A stretch of DNA of 64,000 nucleotides from Steromphala cineraria (lineage: Eukaryota; Mollusca; Gastropoda; Trochida; Trochidae): NCBI GenBank assembly GCA_916613615.1, contig OU744735.1, forward strand, positions 54,452,082 to 54,516,081, given 5' to 3'. Of the stretch, positions 22,901 to 36,500 are shown in pieces (position 1 is the stretch's first letter; every line of letters starts with the position of its first letter). Below the pieces are notes generated by a model. It was not told the DNA's origin. It did not search any database and saw only the letters and a list, made by a program, of their open reading frames with translations. A program made the position numbers and the translations under genes.

Positions 22901-24830
22901 TACATATATACATAATGATAGGTTATTTGCATTTAAAAGATGCTTACAACGAGACATAAGATATTTTAGCCTTTTATATGAATTCAAATCACAAGATATT
23001 GTAGACTTTTCGAACAATCAACGGTGGATTCGTTTATCAAAAAAGATTCCTAACGACTGTGGAAGATATTTGGCATTTTGTAAACGATTGCTGTACTCAC
23101 TATTTGGTCTCACATCTACAACTTAACACATAAAATGCAATCAACATGGGAAACTGTCAAAGTTCCGCCAAATTATAGTTTGCATGGAATGTATTATCAA
23201 CATTTTCAATATTTCAAAAAGTGAGCTTACATACATGCTAGTAATTCACTAAGATACACTATCTCTTCCATGTACAGCTCCTTTCAAACAGAAATGCATC
23301 ACATACCTTACCTGAAATTTTCTTTTCAGTTAGCAATGAAAAAAATATCAACAACTAAAAAGATGAAATACAACTGACAATATTTAAGCCATGCCCTAAT
23401 GCAACCAATATTTTTTGTTACAATGTATTTAAGTTTCAATTAATTTTGTAACATGTATAAATTGTTTAAATGTTCAAATTTACATTTCAGCTTTAATTCT
23501 TTATATAAATGTTTATATTTCTATGGTCATGTATCACAGATGGTGGTTGATAAATTTAAATAGAAGTAAGTCAAGTCACTCATCCGGGGCCACTGAGAGA
23601 TGTCAGTGAGGAAGAAAACCCTGGGTCAGTGTGAACATCACTATAATTCAGAATTTACAAAGTCAACAAGTTTCTACACTGACCCGGAGCCACAGAGAGA
23701 TGTCAGTGAGGAAGAACTCTGGGTAGTTGAGAACATCACTAAAAGGTTATATATATGTACAAAGACAACAGGTTTCTACACTCACCCGGGGCCACAGAGA
23801 GATGTCAGTGAGGAAGAACTCTGGGTCAGTGTGAACATCCCTATAGGTTATATATATGTACAGAGACAACAAGTTTCTACACTCACCCGGGGCCACAGAA
23901 AGATGTCAGTGAGGAAGAACTCTGGGTCAGTGTGAACATCACTATAGGTTATATATATGTACAGAGACAACAAGTTTCCACACTCACCCGGGGCCACAGA
24001 TAGATGTCAGTGAGGAAGAACTCTGGGTCAGTGTGAACATCCCTATAGGTTATATATATGTACAGAGACAACAAGTTTCTACACTCACCCGGGGCCACAG
24101 AAAGATGTCAGTGAGGAAGAACTCTGGGTCAGTGTGAACATCACTATAGGTTATATATATGTACAGAGACAACAAGTTTCTACACTCACCCGGGGCCACA
24201 GATAGATGTCAGTGAGGAAGAACTCTGGGTCAGTGTGAACATCCTTATAGGTTATATATATATGTACAGAGACAACAAGTTTCTACACTCACCCGGGGCC
24301 ACAGAAAGATGTCAGTGAGGAAGAACTCTGGGTCAGTGTGAACATCACTATAGGTTATATATATGTACAGAGACAACAAGTTTCCACACTCACCCGGGGC
24401 CACAGATAGATGTCAGTGAGGAAGAACTCTGGGTCAGTGTGAACAACACTATAGGTTATATATATGTACAGAGACAACAAGTTTCCACACTCACCAGGGG
24501 CCACAGAAAGATGTCAGTGAGGAAGAACTCTGGGTCAGTGTGAACATCCCCGGGGTCTCCTGCACTGTCCTGAGAGGCGAGGTGACAGGTGTGAGTCTCT
24601 CTCTGGTAGGACACGGACATACACGTGGAGACTGTCAGACAGTGAGACACGCACGTGTAGAGGGAGACACTGTCCACCATCTTGAACACGCTGGAGATCA
24701 TTCTCTTCCCGTCCTGTGTGACCGAGTCCAGATCTACACAGATAGTTGAAACTCCAGAGTACACATGGAGTTCATGTTCAACGCTCCGGTAACTATTCAA
24801 ATGCTTGTCTTGGAAACGAAAGGCATGCAA
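16836..24830 (-). CDS. Gene A: PAN/apple - EGF-like - Sushi - galectin-like protein (six exons)
   Basis: Exons on the minus strand: 24495-24830 (5' limit uncertain), 20128-20215, 19138-19340, 18848-18930, 17910-18087, 16836-16955. All introns start GT and end AG, and exon phases (0, 1, 0, 2, 0) equal those of gene B. Domains: Cys-rich PAN/apple-like module, four-Cys EGF-like segment, one Sushi/CCP repeat, C-terminal galectin-like sandwich ending FSTA then TGA. Such proteins are secreted recognition or adhesion lectins; this is a family-level inference. The sequence that should encode the signal peptide is not alignable: the ATG equivalent to that of B runs into a stop, so secretion is doubtful. 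The galectin part is strongly diverged from B. Confidence 0.8.
17910..18087 (-). CDS. Gene A exon 5: galectin-like core
   Basis: 178 nt, acceptor GTCAG, donor GTAACT. It keeps FVMTV, QAD, a Trp (GTW) and EIVRQNGTYE. Otherwise it is poorly conserved with gene B and six codons shorter. Galectin sugar-contact residues (H-N-R set) are not evident. Confidence 0.8.
18848..18930 (-). CDS. Gene A exon 4: first galectin-like strands
   Basis: 83 nt, acceptor TCCAG, donor GTAATG. It encodes CPMSEGFKVRFEG and one further strand; one codon shorter than the gene B exon, same phases. Confidence 0.8.
19138..19340 (-). CDS. Gene A exon 3: Sushi/CCP domain
   Basis: 203 nt, acceptor CACAG, donor GTACGT. It has the CCP pattern: GCGPAPDLANA, YEGAVTQYTC, a Cys pair, then GTWEGLSGAC. 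It differs from gene B at 5 of about 68 residues by eye. Confidence 0.9.
20128..20215 (-). CDS. Gene A exon 2: EGF-like segment
   Basis: 88 nt, acceptor TGCAG, donor GTACCT. It encodes RLAGPCEGIACGSGSRC followed by a fourth Cys, closely matching exon 2 of genes B and C. Phase 0 in, phase 1 out. Confidence 0.85.
20216..23578. other. Intron 1 of gene A, 3' part; no gene seen
   Basis: AT-rich intron sequence with a TATATATT run near 22290-22325. No recognisable coding motif or mobile element was seen. Confidence 0.5.
23579..24540 (-). repeat. 101-bp tandem array of exon-1 end plus splice donor, gene A
   Basis: About ten units start (CTCACCCGGGG on plus) near 23579, 23679, 23781, 23882, 23983, 24084, 24185, 24288, 24389 and 24490. 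Spacing is 101 bp except for small indels. The right-most unit is the real end of exon 1. Each unit holds about 55 bp of exon sequence, a donor GTGAGT and about 45 bp of intron start. Confidence 0.95.
24495..24830 (-). CDS. Gene A exon 1: PAN/apple-like domain
   Basis: From the Cys at 24739-24741 the translation differs from gene B at 4 of 82 residues by eye. The donor is CTG|GTGAGT (24489-24494). Upstream of the Cys the frame stays open to an ATG at 24830, but that leader is not hydrophobic, so the true exon start is unclear. Confidence 0.75.
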
Positions 24831-25541
24831 AGATTTGTTTACAGAGACAATTGAAGTGATTGTGTATAGTGAGGGAACTCTGTTTTGACAAGTGCTCCTT
24901 TTAGACGTCCTTCTTAGTACAGGTGAAATCCTGGTTGTTGTTTTCTTCCAGGAATTGTGTGTTATTTATTCACGTAACAAGCAAATCGACGAAACATTTA
25001 GTAAGGAAGTAATCTGTGTTTTTGTGATCGCTATTGTGATTTGCATGTTTTGATTCGCATATCCTTTTGTTTTGTGGAAATTGATTATAGAAAGTGTTTT
25101 GAAAGGATAACACGTGTTTCAAATAGTTGTTTGAAAAAACATATTCTATTATTCCTCGTTCTCATGATTTGTTCTATAACCTCTTTGAAGTGTTAAATTC
25201 AAATTATAATCTATGTACAAAATAGGTTGTTAAAACTAATTCTCTTATCTTAGATTAAATATATATTGTTCATTATTAGTGTAGATTTGATACAGTTTGT
25301 ATGATCAAATTAAATGTTATTATTAAAATAAAGTTTTGCTGATGAATCAATAGTTTTGTAGATTTGTTTCAACTGATTAATGGGTATCGATTTTGTTGAT
25401 AAGAATCCTCTCTATACACCTATTTCATTGCACTGATATTCTATTTTGTTTGTAAACAAAGCGATCAAACGAAAATAGCGATCACGCCCTTTTACATGAC
25501 ACATAGGAAAGAGAGTTTAGGTAACTTTAGGGATATGTAGT
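24831..25541. other. Upstream region of gene A; no gene seen
   Basis: AT-rich sequence in which the promoter and any 5' exon of gene A would be expected. No signal-peptide exon could be recognised. Confidence 0.4.
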
Positions 25542-25642
25542 AAATAATAACCCGGTACCGAGGGGTTATGGAAAATAACCTCGCGAGGGCATAGCTCGAG
25601 CAGAGGTTATTTCCATAACCCGAGGCAAACAGGTTATTATTT
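25542..25642. repeat. Imperfect palindrome of about 100 bp
   Basis: AAATAATAACC ... GGTTATTATTT are the outer arms, GGTTATGG ... CCATAACC the middle arms, and AAATAACCTC ... GAGGTTATTT the inner arms, around a GC-rich centre. It could fold into a cruciform. It may be part of a non-autonomous element together with the direct repeat and tRNA-like sequence to its right. Confidence 0.75.
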
Positions 25643-25714
25643 GACCTACGCTCCCGCGGAAGACTCCTGCAATGGTTTCAACTTAATTTGTTTATATACA
25701 ATTAATTTAAAAAA

Positions 25715-25970
25715 GTTTTACTGATATCATTCGCGGGTTAATCATGTCTTGATTAGAAAAAAATATTTAAAATACCCCCAGATTAGGGTTTTAGAAATAA
25801 AGGCTTGATTTCTTACAATAAAAACTATTTTATTACATACAAATAATTCAAAACAAAGTTTTAGTGATCCATTTTGCGGGTTTGATATGTCTTGATAAGA
25901 ATACTATTTTAGACTACTTACAATACCCCCTGCTTAGGGTTTTAGAACTAAAGACTTGATTCCTAACATT
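25715..25970. repeat. Imperfect direct repeat, two units of about 113 bp
   Basis: Units at about 25715-25825 and 25858-25970 share AAGTTTTA(C/G)TGAT, CGGGTT, TGTCTTGAT and TTAGGGTTTTAGAA motifs in the same order. Confidence 0.65.
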
Positions 25971-26042
25971 AAAAAACATTAACTACTTTTGCAAAACTAA
26001 TATATATCTGTAGGGAAAAATAAAAACACACAAAAATTTACA

Positions 26043-26130
26043 TCAACTGGCATGGTAGCTCGGTAGCTCAATAGGTAAGAGTGCTGCTTGACAACACAGA
26101 GGTCCCTGGTTCGAATCCCACTTTCGTTGA
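26043..26130 (+). other. tRNA-like sequence with pol III A and B boxes (possible SINE head)
   Basis: TAGCTCAATAGGTAAGAG fits the tRNA D-arm/A box and GGTTCGAATCCC the T-arm/B box, at normal spacing. The ends TCAAC and GTTGA can pair. The T stem and anticodon stem pair poorly, and TAGCTCGG/TAGCTCAA looks like a small duplication, so a working tRNA is unlikely. A degenerate tRNA or the 5' end of a tRNA-derived SINE fits best. Confidence 0.5.
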
Positions 26131-27507
26131 TCATAAATCTTAACTTTCTTGTTTGATTTAAACTCCAAATTTTACAAGTCCAATTGTTTGCGATTGTTTA
26201 CAATCTTATAACCGACCAAGGTGGTTATGAGATAACCAACCTACCCGGCTGGAGCTCACGGCATATAACATTCAACTAAAATAAAGGCACCAAAGGGGTG
26301 TAAATATATATATATATTTAACTGATGTGTCCCAACTCAACGCTATATCTTGTGAGCAGCATTTAAAACTAGCGACAACATTGACATGTTCTCTTATCTT
26401 CTGTGACGGAATGTAGTGTGACATGTACCATTCATTTAACAATGCACACCAAGAAAGTTTCTTGACCATTTTATATCGTACATCAACAGTTGATATGCAA
26501 TTAGAAAGTTCTTCTCACTGTTAAGATTCCATGACTCAAAGCCTTTTCAAAATGACGTGTAAGACTCTGCTCACAACTTCCTATTACCTGACTACCTTCA
26601 AAACAAATTTAATGTGAATTGCATGTAACGAACAGTTTCGTTTCACACGTTGGGAAGTGATGTCATGGAAGGTATATATCTGCTATCAAGAAAATACGTT
26701 TTTGCGTAATTTATTTTTTTTAAAAAGCGTCCAGAAAGCCACGATATTGACCACTACTTTCATGAGTTCGATTGGTTGTTTTGAGAGATGGTCGAGTTTA
26801 AGAGATACGTTGTCTATGACTTCAATTCGTTTTTTCTGCTCGACTTTTATTCGTTTATCGGGCTTCAGGTTATAACAGAATTATTTACATTAACCTTAAT
26901 TATTACCCACGTGGTACTTCGTAAAGGGGTTTCATAACAATTTGGGTCATAACACCTTTAAGTGATTATATTGGCTAGTGGTGTACTTTGACATTGTCAG
27001 GACTACTTTATTCATTCATAAAACGATCGTGTTTTCATTCACAAATTTCGAATGGCACTGAGTGAGTCGCAGTCATTCTTCCAACTTTCAGTTTATCTTT
27101 TGAATCTTACCGAATTGATAAGAAATTTTATTTTCACGTACGCTCACACTTAACGTAGGGTAGAATTTAAAAATGTGAATATTTAACGTCGTGATATCAT
27201 AATAGTTGAGGCTGTAACGTGGTTGGATATTCATCCGCCGTTCCGTCTCTTAATAGACACAATAAAAAGTTTTTTTAAAAAAGCAATAAATAGTATGAAA
27301 TGCAAGATGATAATAGATAGGATGCATAACTCGTTCGCCAAAGCTCTTGACAAAGCAACATTATTTCACTTGGGACATATACTTGATATGAAAGGGGAAG
27401 CTCGTTTGATATTCTAAAAATATACTATACTACATTTCATAAACCAACCTTGCATTTAACTATCCAAAACAAACCCACACTGTCCTATCTTACACAAGCA
27501 ACACCCA
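26131..27507. other. Intergenic, no gene seen
   Basis: AT-rich sequence leading to the satellite. It contains a short TATATATA run near 26308. Small open frames lack recognisable content. Confidence 0.45.
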
Positions 27508-30500
27508 CCCTATGCCACATCGCACTACCCTCCACTACCCTCCACTACCCTACACTTCCCTGCACTACCTGCACTACCTGCACTACCCTGCGCTACACTC
27601 TACAACCTGCACTACCCTGCACTACACTCCACTACACTCCACTACCCTTCACTACCTGCACAACCTGCACTACCTCCACTACCTGCACTACACTCTACAA
27701 CCTGCACTACCCTGCACTACACTGCACTACACTGCACTACCCTCCACTACCTGCACAACCTCCACTACCTGCACAACCTGCACTACACTCCACTACCCTC
27801 CACTACCCTGCACTACACTCCACTACACTCCACTACACTCCACTACCCTCCACTACCATCCACAACCTGCACAACCTGCACTACCTCCACTACCTGCACT
27901 ACCTCCACTACCCTGCTCTACCCTCCACTACCTGCACTACCTGCACTACCTGCACTACCTCAACTACCCTCCACTACCCTCCACTACTCTCCACTACCCT
28001 ACACTTCCCTGCACTACCTGCACTACCTGCACTACACTCTACAAACTGCACTACCTGCACTACCCTCCACTACCCTCCACTACCTCCACTACCCTGCACT
28101 ACACTCCACTACACTCCACTACACTCCACTACCCTCCACTACCATCCACAACCTGCACAACCTGCACAACCTGCACAACCTCCACTACCTCTTCTACCTG
28201 CACTACCTGCACTACCCTGCTCTACCCTCCACTACCCTCCACTACACTCCACTACCTCCACTACCCTGCACTACACTCCACTACACTCCACTACACTCCA
28301 CTACCCTCCACTACCATCCACAACCTGCACTACCAGCACTACCCTGCTCTACCCTCCACTACCCTCCACTACCTGCACTACCTCCACAACCTCCACTACC
28401 TCCACTACCTCCACTACCTCCACTACCCTGCACTACCTGCAATGCACTACCCTACACTACCTCCACTACCTCCACTACCTGCACTACCTGTACTACCAGC
28501 ACTACCTGCATTACCTGCACTACCTGCACTACCTGCACTACCTGCACTACCTGCACTACCTGCACTACCAGCACTACCTGCATAACTTGCACTACCTCCA
28601 CTACCTCCACTACCTCCGCTACCTGCACTACCCTTCACTATCTGCACTACCTCAACTACCTCCACTACCTCCACTACCCTCCACTACCTCCACTACCCTC
28701 CACTACCTCCACAACCTCCACTACCCTCCACTACCTCCACAACCTCCACTACCTGCACTACCTCCACTACCTGCACTACCTGCACTACCTCAACTACCCT
28801 CCACTACCTGCACTACCTCCACAACCTCCACAACCTCCACTACCTCCACTTCCTCCACTACCCTGCACTACTGCAATGCACTACCCTACACTACCTCCAC
28901 AACCTCCACTACCTGCACTACCTGTACTACCAGCACTACCTGCATTACCTGCACTACCTGCACTACCTGTACTACCAGCACTACCTCCACTACCTGCACT
29001 ACCTGCACTACCTGTACTACCTGCACTACCTGTACTACAAGCACTACCTGCACTACCTGCACTACCTGTACTACCAGCACTACCTGCACTACCTACACTA
29101 CCCTCCACTAACTCCACTACCTGCACTATCCTGCACTACCTGCACTACCTGCACTACCTGCACTACCTGCACTACCTGCACTACCTGCACTACCTGCACT
29201 ACCCTACACTACCTCCACTACCTCCACTACCTCCACTACCTCCACTACCTCCACTACCTCCACTACCTTCACTACCCTGCACTACCCTCCACTACCTGCA
29301 TAACTTGCACTACCTCCACTACCTCCACTACCTCCACTACCCTTCACTATCTGCACTACCTCAACTACCTCCACTACCTCCACTACCCTCCACTACCTCC
29401 ACTACCTCCACTACCTGCACTACTTCCACTACCTGCACAACCATCCACTACCTCAACTACCCCCACTACACTCAACTTCACTCCACTACCTGCACTACCC
29501 TGCACTACCCTCTTCTACCTCCACTACCTCCACTACCTCCACTACCCTCCACTACCTCCACTTCCTCCACTACACTCCACTACACTCCACTACACTACAC
29601 AACCTGCAATACCTCCACTACCCTCCCCTACCCTGCACTACCTGCACTACCTGCACTACCTGCACTACCTGCACTACCTGCACTACCTCCACTACCTGCA
29701 CTACGTCCACTACCCTCCACTAGCCTCCACTACACTCCACTACCTCCACTACCTCCACTACCCTCCACTACCTCCACTACCTCCACTACCTGCACTACCT
29801 CCACTACCTCCACTACCTGTACTACCAGCACTACCTGCATTACCTGCACTACCTGCACTACCTCCACAACCTGCAATAGCTCTACAACCTGCACAACCAG
29901 CACTACCTGCATGACCTCCACTACCTGCACTACCTGCACTACCTCCACAACCTCCACTACCTCCACTACCTACACTACCTCCACTGCCTCCACTGCACTA
30001 CCTGCACTACCCTACACTACCTCCACTACCTCCACTACCTCCACTACCTGTACTACCACCACTACCTGAAGTACCTGCACTACCCTCCACTACCTCCACT
30101 ACCCTACACTACCTCCACTACCTCCACTACCTGGAATACCACCACTACCTGCATTACCTGCACTACCCTTCACTACCCTCCACTACACTCCACTACCTCC
30201 ACTACCTCCACTACCCTCCACTACCTCCACTACCTGCACTACCTGCACTACCTCCACTACCTCCACTACCTCCACTACCTCCACTACCTTGAATACCACC
30301 ACTACCTGCATTACCTGCACTACCCTCCACTACCCTCCACTACACTCCACTACCTCCACTACCTCCACTACCTGGAATACCACCACTACCTGCATTACCT
30401 GCACTACCCTCCACTACCCTCCACTACACTCCACTACCTCCACTACCTCCACTACCCTCCACTACCTCCACTACCTGCACTACCTGCACTACCTGCACTA

Positions 30501-33500
30501 CCTGTACTACCAGCACTACCTGCATTACTTGCACTACCTGCACTACCTCCACAACCTGCAATACCTCTACAACCTGCACTACCAGCACTACCTGCATTAC
30601 CTCCACTACCTGCACTACCTCCACAACCTCCACTACCTCCACTACCTCCACTACCTCCACTGCACTACCTCCACTACCCTACACTACCTCCACTACCTCC
30701 ACTACCTCCACTACCTGCACTACCTGTACTACCACCACTACCTGAAGTACCTGCACTACCCTCCACTACCTCCACTACCCTACACTACCTCCACTACCTC
30801 CACTACCTCCACTACCTGGAATACCACCACTACCTGCATTACCTGCACTACCCTCCACTACCCTCCACTACACACCACTACACTCCACTACCTCCACTAC
30901 CCTCCACTACCTCCACAACCTCCACTACCCTCCACTACCTCCACAACCTCCACTACCTGCACTACCTCCACTACCTGCACTACCTGCACTACCTCAACTA
31001 CCCTCCACTACCTCCACTTCCTCCACTACCCTGCACTACTGCAATGCACTACCCTACACTACCTCCACTACCTCCACTACCTGCACTACCTGTACTACCA
31101 GCACTACCTGCATCACCTGCACTACCTGCACTACCTGCACTACCTGCACTACCTCCACTACCTGCACTACCTGCACTACCTGTACTACCTGCACTACCTG
31201 TACTACCAGCACTACCTGCACTACCTGCACTACCTGCACTACCTCCACTACCTCCACTACCTGCACTACCTGTACTAGCAGCACTACCTGTACTAGCAGC
31301 ACTACCTGCACTACCTCCACTACCTGTACTACCTGCACTACCTGTACTACCTGCACTACCTGCACTACCTGCACTACCTGCACTACCTGCACTACCTGCA
31401 CTACCTCCACTACCTGCACTACCTGTACTACCTGCACTACCTGTACTAGCAGCACTACCTCCACTACCTGCACTACCTGCACTACCTGCACTACCTGCAC
31501 TACCTGCACTACCTGTACTACCTGCACTACCTGCACTACCTGCACTACCTGCACTACCTGTACTACCTGCACTACCTGTACTACCAGCACTACCTGCACT
31601 ACCTGCACTACCTGCACTACCTGTACTACCAGCACTACCTGCACTACCTACACTACCCTCCACTAACTCCACTACCTGCACTATCCTGCACTACCTGCAC
31701 TACCTGCACTACCTGCACTACCTGCACTACCCTACACTACCTCCACTACCTCCACTACCTCCACTACCTCCACTACCTCCACTACCTCCACTACCTCCAC
31801 GACCTTCACTACCCTGCACTACCCTCCACTACCTGCATAACTTGCACTACCTCCACTACCTCCACTACCTGCACTACCCTTCACTATCTGCACTACCTCA
31901 ACTACCTCCACTACCTCCACTACCCTCCACTACCTCCACTTCCTCCACTACCTGCACTACTTCCACTACCTGCACAACCATCCACTACCTCCACTACCCC
32001 CACTACACTCCACTTCACTCCACTACCTGCACTACCCTGCACTACCCTCTTCTACCTCCACTACCTCCACTACCTCCACTACCTCCACTACCCTCCACTA
32101 CCTCCACTTCCTCCACTACACTCCACTACACTCCACTACACTACACAACCTGCAATACCTCCACTACCCTCCCCTACCCTGCACTACCTGCACTACCTGC
32201 ACTACCTGCACTGCCTCCACTACCTGCACTACCTGCACTACGTCCACTACCCTCCACTACCCTCCACTACCTCCACTACCCTCCACTACTTCCACTACCC
32301 TTCACTACCCTCCACTACCTCCACTACGTGCACTACCTGCACTACCTCCACTACCTGTACTACCAGCACTACCTGCATTACCTGCACTACCTGCACTACC
32401 TGCACTACCTCCACAACCTCCACTACCTCCACTACCTCCACTACCTCCACTACCTCCACTACCTCCACAACCTCCACTACCCTCCACTACCTCCACAACC
32501 TCCACTACCGGCACTACCTCCACTACCTGCACTACCTGCACTACCTCAACTACCCTCCACTACCTGCACTACCTCCACAACCTCCACAACCTCCACTACC
32601 TCCACTTCCTCCACTACCCTGCACTACTGCAATGCACTACCCTACACTACCTCCACTACCTCCACTACCTGCACTACCTGTACTACCAGCACTACCTGCA
32701 TTACCTGCACTACCTGCACTACCTGCACTACCTGCACTACCTGCACTACCTGTACTACCTGCACTACCTGCACTACCTGCACTACCTGCACTACCTGTAC
32801 TACCTGCACTACCTGTACTACCAGCACTACCTGCACTACCTGCACTACCTGCACTACCTGTACTACCAGCACTACCTGCACTACCTACACTACCCTCCAC
32901 TAACTCCACTACCTGCACTATCCTGCACTACCTGCACTACCTGCACTACCTGCACTACCTGCACTACCCTACACTACCTCCACTACCTCCACTACCTCCA
33001 CTACCTCCACTACCTCCACGACCTTCACTACCCTGCACTACCCTCCACTACCTGCATAACTTGCACTACCTCCACTACCTCCACTACCTCCACTACCTCC
33101 ACTACCTCCACTACCTCCACTACCTCCACTACCTGCACTACCCTTCACTATCTGCACTACCTCAACTACCTCCACTACCTCCACTACCTGCACAACCATT
33201 CACTACCTCCACTACCCCCACTACACTCCACTTCACTCCACTACCTGCACTACCCTGCACTACCCTATTCTACCTCCACTACCTCCACTACCTCCACTAC
33301 CCTCCACTACCTCCACTTCCTCCACTACACTCCACTACACTCCGCTACACTACACAACCTGCAATACCTCCACTACCCTCCCCTACCCTGCACTACCTGC
33401 ACTACCTGCACTACCTGCACTGCCTCCACTACCTGCACTACGTCCACTACCCTCCACTACCCTCAACTACACTCCACTACCTCCACTACCCTCCACTACC

Positions 33501-36500
33501 TCCACTACCCTTCACTACCCTCCACTACCTCCACTACGTGCACTACCTGCACTACCTCCACTACCTGTACTACCAGCACTACCTGCATTACCTGCACTAC
33601 CTGCACTACCTGCACTACCTCCACAACCTCCACTACCTCCACTACCTCCACTACCTCCACTACCCTGCACTACCTGCACTACCTGCACTACCTGCACTAC
33701 CTGCACTACCTGCACTACCCTGCACTACCTGTACTACCACCACTACCTGCATTACCTGCACTACCCTCCACTACCTCCACTACCCTACACTACCTCCACT
33801 ACCTCCACTACCTCCACTACCTGGACTACCACCACTACCTGCATTACCTGCACTACCCTCCACTACCCTCCACTACACTCCACTACACTCCACTGCCCTC
33901 CACTACCTCCACTACCTCCACTACCTCCACTACCCTCCACTACCTCCACTACCCTTCACTACCCTCCACTACCTCCACTACGTGCACTACCTGCACTACC
34001 TCCACTACCTGTACTACCAGCACTACCTGCATTACCTGCACTACCTGCACTACCTGCACTACCTCCACAACCTCCACTACCTCCACTACCTCCACTACCT
34101 CCACTACCCTGCACTACCTGCACTGCACTACCTGCACTACCTGCACTACCTGCACTACCTGCACTACCTGCACTACCTGCACTACCCTGCACTACCTGTA
34201 CTACCACCACTACCTGCATTACCTGCACTACCCTCCACTACCTCCACTACCCTACACTACCTCCACTACCTCCACTACCTCCACTACCTGGACTACCACC
34301 ACTACCTGCATTACCTGCACTACCCTCCACTACCCTCCACTACACTCCACTACACTCCACTACCTCCACTGCCCTCCACTACCTCCACAACCTCCACTAC
34401 CCTCCACTACCTCCACAACCTCCACTACCTGCACTACCTGTACTACCAGCACTACCTGCACTACCTGCACTACCTCCATTACCTGCACTACCTCCACTAC
34501 CTGCACTACCTCCACTACCCTGCACTACCCTCCACTACACTCCACTACCTGCACTACCCTGCACTACCTGCACTACCTGCACTACCTGCACTACCTCCAC
34601 TACCTGTACTACCAGCACTACCTGCATTACCTGCACTACCTCCACAACCTGCAATACCTCTACAACCTGCACTATCAGCACTACCTGCATTACCTCCACT
34701 ACCTGCACTACCTGCACTACCTCCACAACCTCCACTACCTCCACTACCTCCACAACCTCCACTTCCCTGCACTACCTGCACTGCACTACCTGCACTACCC
34801 TACACTACCCTCCACTACACTCCACTACCTGCACTACCCTGCACTACCTGCACTACCTGCACTACCTGCACTACCTCCACTACCTGTACTACCACCACTA
34901 CCTGCATTACCTGCACTACCCTCCACTACCTTCACTACCCTACACTACCTCCACTACCTCCACTACCTCCACTACCTCCACTACCACCACTACCTGCATT
35001 ACCTGCACTACCCTCCACTACCCTCCACTACACTCCACTACACTCCACTACCTCCACTACCCTCCACTACCTCCACAACCTCCACAACCTCCACTACCTG
35101 CACTACCTGCACTACCTCCACTACCTGCATAACTTCACTACCCTTCACTACCTGCATTACCTGCACTACCTCCACTACCTGCACTACCTCCACAACCTGC
35201 ACTACCTTAACTACCTCCACTACCTCCACTCCCTCCACTAACTTCACTACCCTTCACTATCTGCACTACCTTAACTACCTCCACTACCTCCACTACCCTC
35301 CACTACCTCCACTACCTCCACCACACTCCACTTCACTCCACTACCTGCACTACCTGCACTACCCTCCCCTACCCTGCACTACCTCCACTACCTGCACTGC
35401 CTCCAACACCTCCACTACCTGCACTACCTCCACTACCTCCACTACCTCCACTACCTCCACTGCCTCCACTACCTCCACTACCTCCACTACCCTGCACTAC
35501 CTGCACTGCACTACCTGCCTTACCTGCACTACCTGCACTACCTGCACTACCTGCACTACCCTGCACTACCTGTACTACCACCACTACCTGCATTACCTGC
35601 ACTACCCTCCACTACCTCCACTACCCTACACTACCTCCACTACCTCCACTACCTCCACTACCTGGACTACCACCACTACCTGCATTACCTGCACTACCCT
35701 CCACTACCCTCCACTACACTCCACTACACTCCACTACCTCCACTGCCCTCCACTACCTCCACAACCTCCACTACCCTCCACTACCTCCACAACCTCCACA
35801 ACCTCCACTACCTGCACTACCTGTACTACCAGCACTACCTGCACTACCTGCACTACCTCCATTACCTGCACTACCTCCACTACCTGCACTACCTCCACTA
35901 CCCTGCACTACCCTCCACTACACTCCACTACCTGCACTACCCTGCACTACCTGCACTACCTGCACTACCTGCACTACCTCCACTACCTGTACTACCAGCA
36001 CTACCTGCATTACCTGCACTACCTCCACAACCTGCAATACCTCTACAACCTGCACTATCAGCACTACCTGCATTACCTCCACTACCTGCACTACCTGCAC
36101 TACCTCCACAACCTCCACTACCTCCACTACCTCCACAACCTCCACTTCCCTGCACTACCTCCACTACCTGCATAACTTCACTACCCTTCACTACCTGCAT
36201 TACCTGCACTACCTCCACTACCCTACACTACCCTCCACTACACTCCACTACCTGCACTACCCTGCACTACCTGCACTACCTGCACTACCTCCACTACCTC
36301 CACTACCTGTACTACCACCACTACCTGCATTACCTGCACTACCCTCCACTACCTTCACTACCCTACACTACCTCCACTACCTCCACTACCTCCACTACCT
36401 CCACTACCTCCACTACCACCACTACCTGCATTACCTGCACTACCCTCCACTACCCTCCACTACACTCCACTACACTCCACTACCTCCACTACCCTCCACT

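Noticed and set aside
22857..23126. 89-codon plus-strand frame in intron 1 of gene A
   Set aside because: AT-rich, no motif, antisense to the gene and no splice context.
23600..23935. Plus-strand frame across the 101-bp array of gene A
   Set aside because: Antisense to the duplicated exon end and intron; its periodic peptide is a by-product of the repeat.
31049..31681. Minus-strand Gly-Ser-Ala repeat frames resembling silk-like proteins
   Set aside because: Same satellite read backwards; other phases give Val-Val-Glu repeats of equal length. No flanking coding exon or conserved termini.
27450..35241. Very long open frames (several hundred codons) on the plus strand rich in Leu-His-Tyr or Thr-Thr-Cys
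   Set aside because: They are translations of the 9-bp satellite, which lacks stop codons in all phases; frames change wherever a 10-bp unit occurs and there are no domains or signal peptides.
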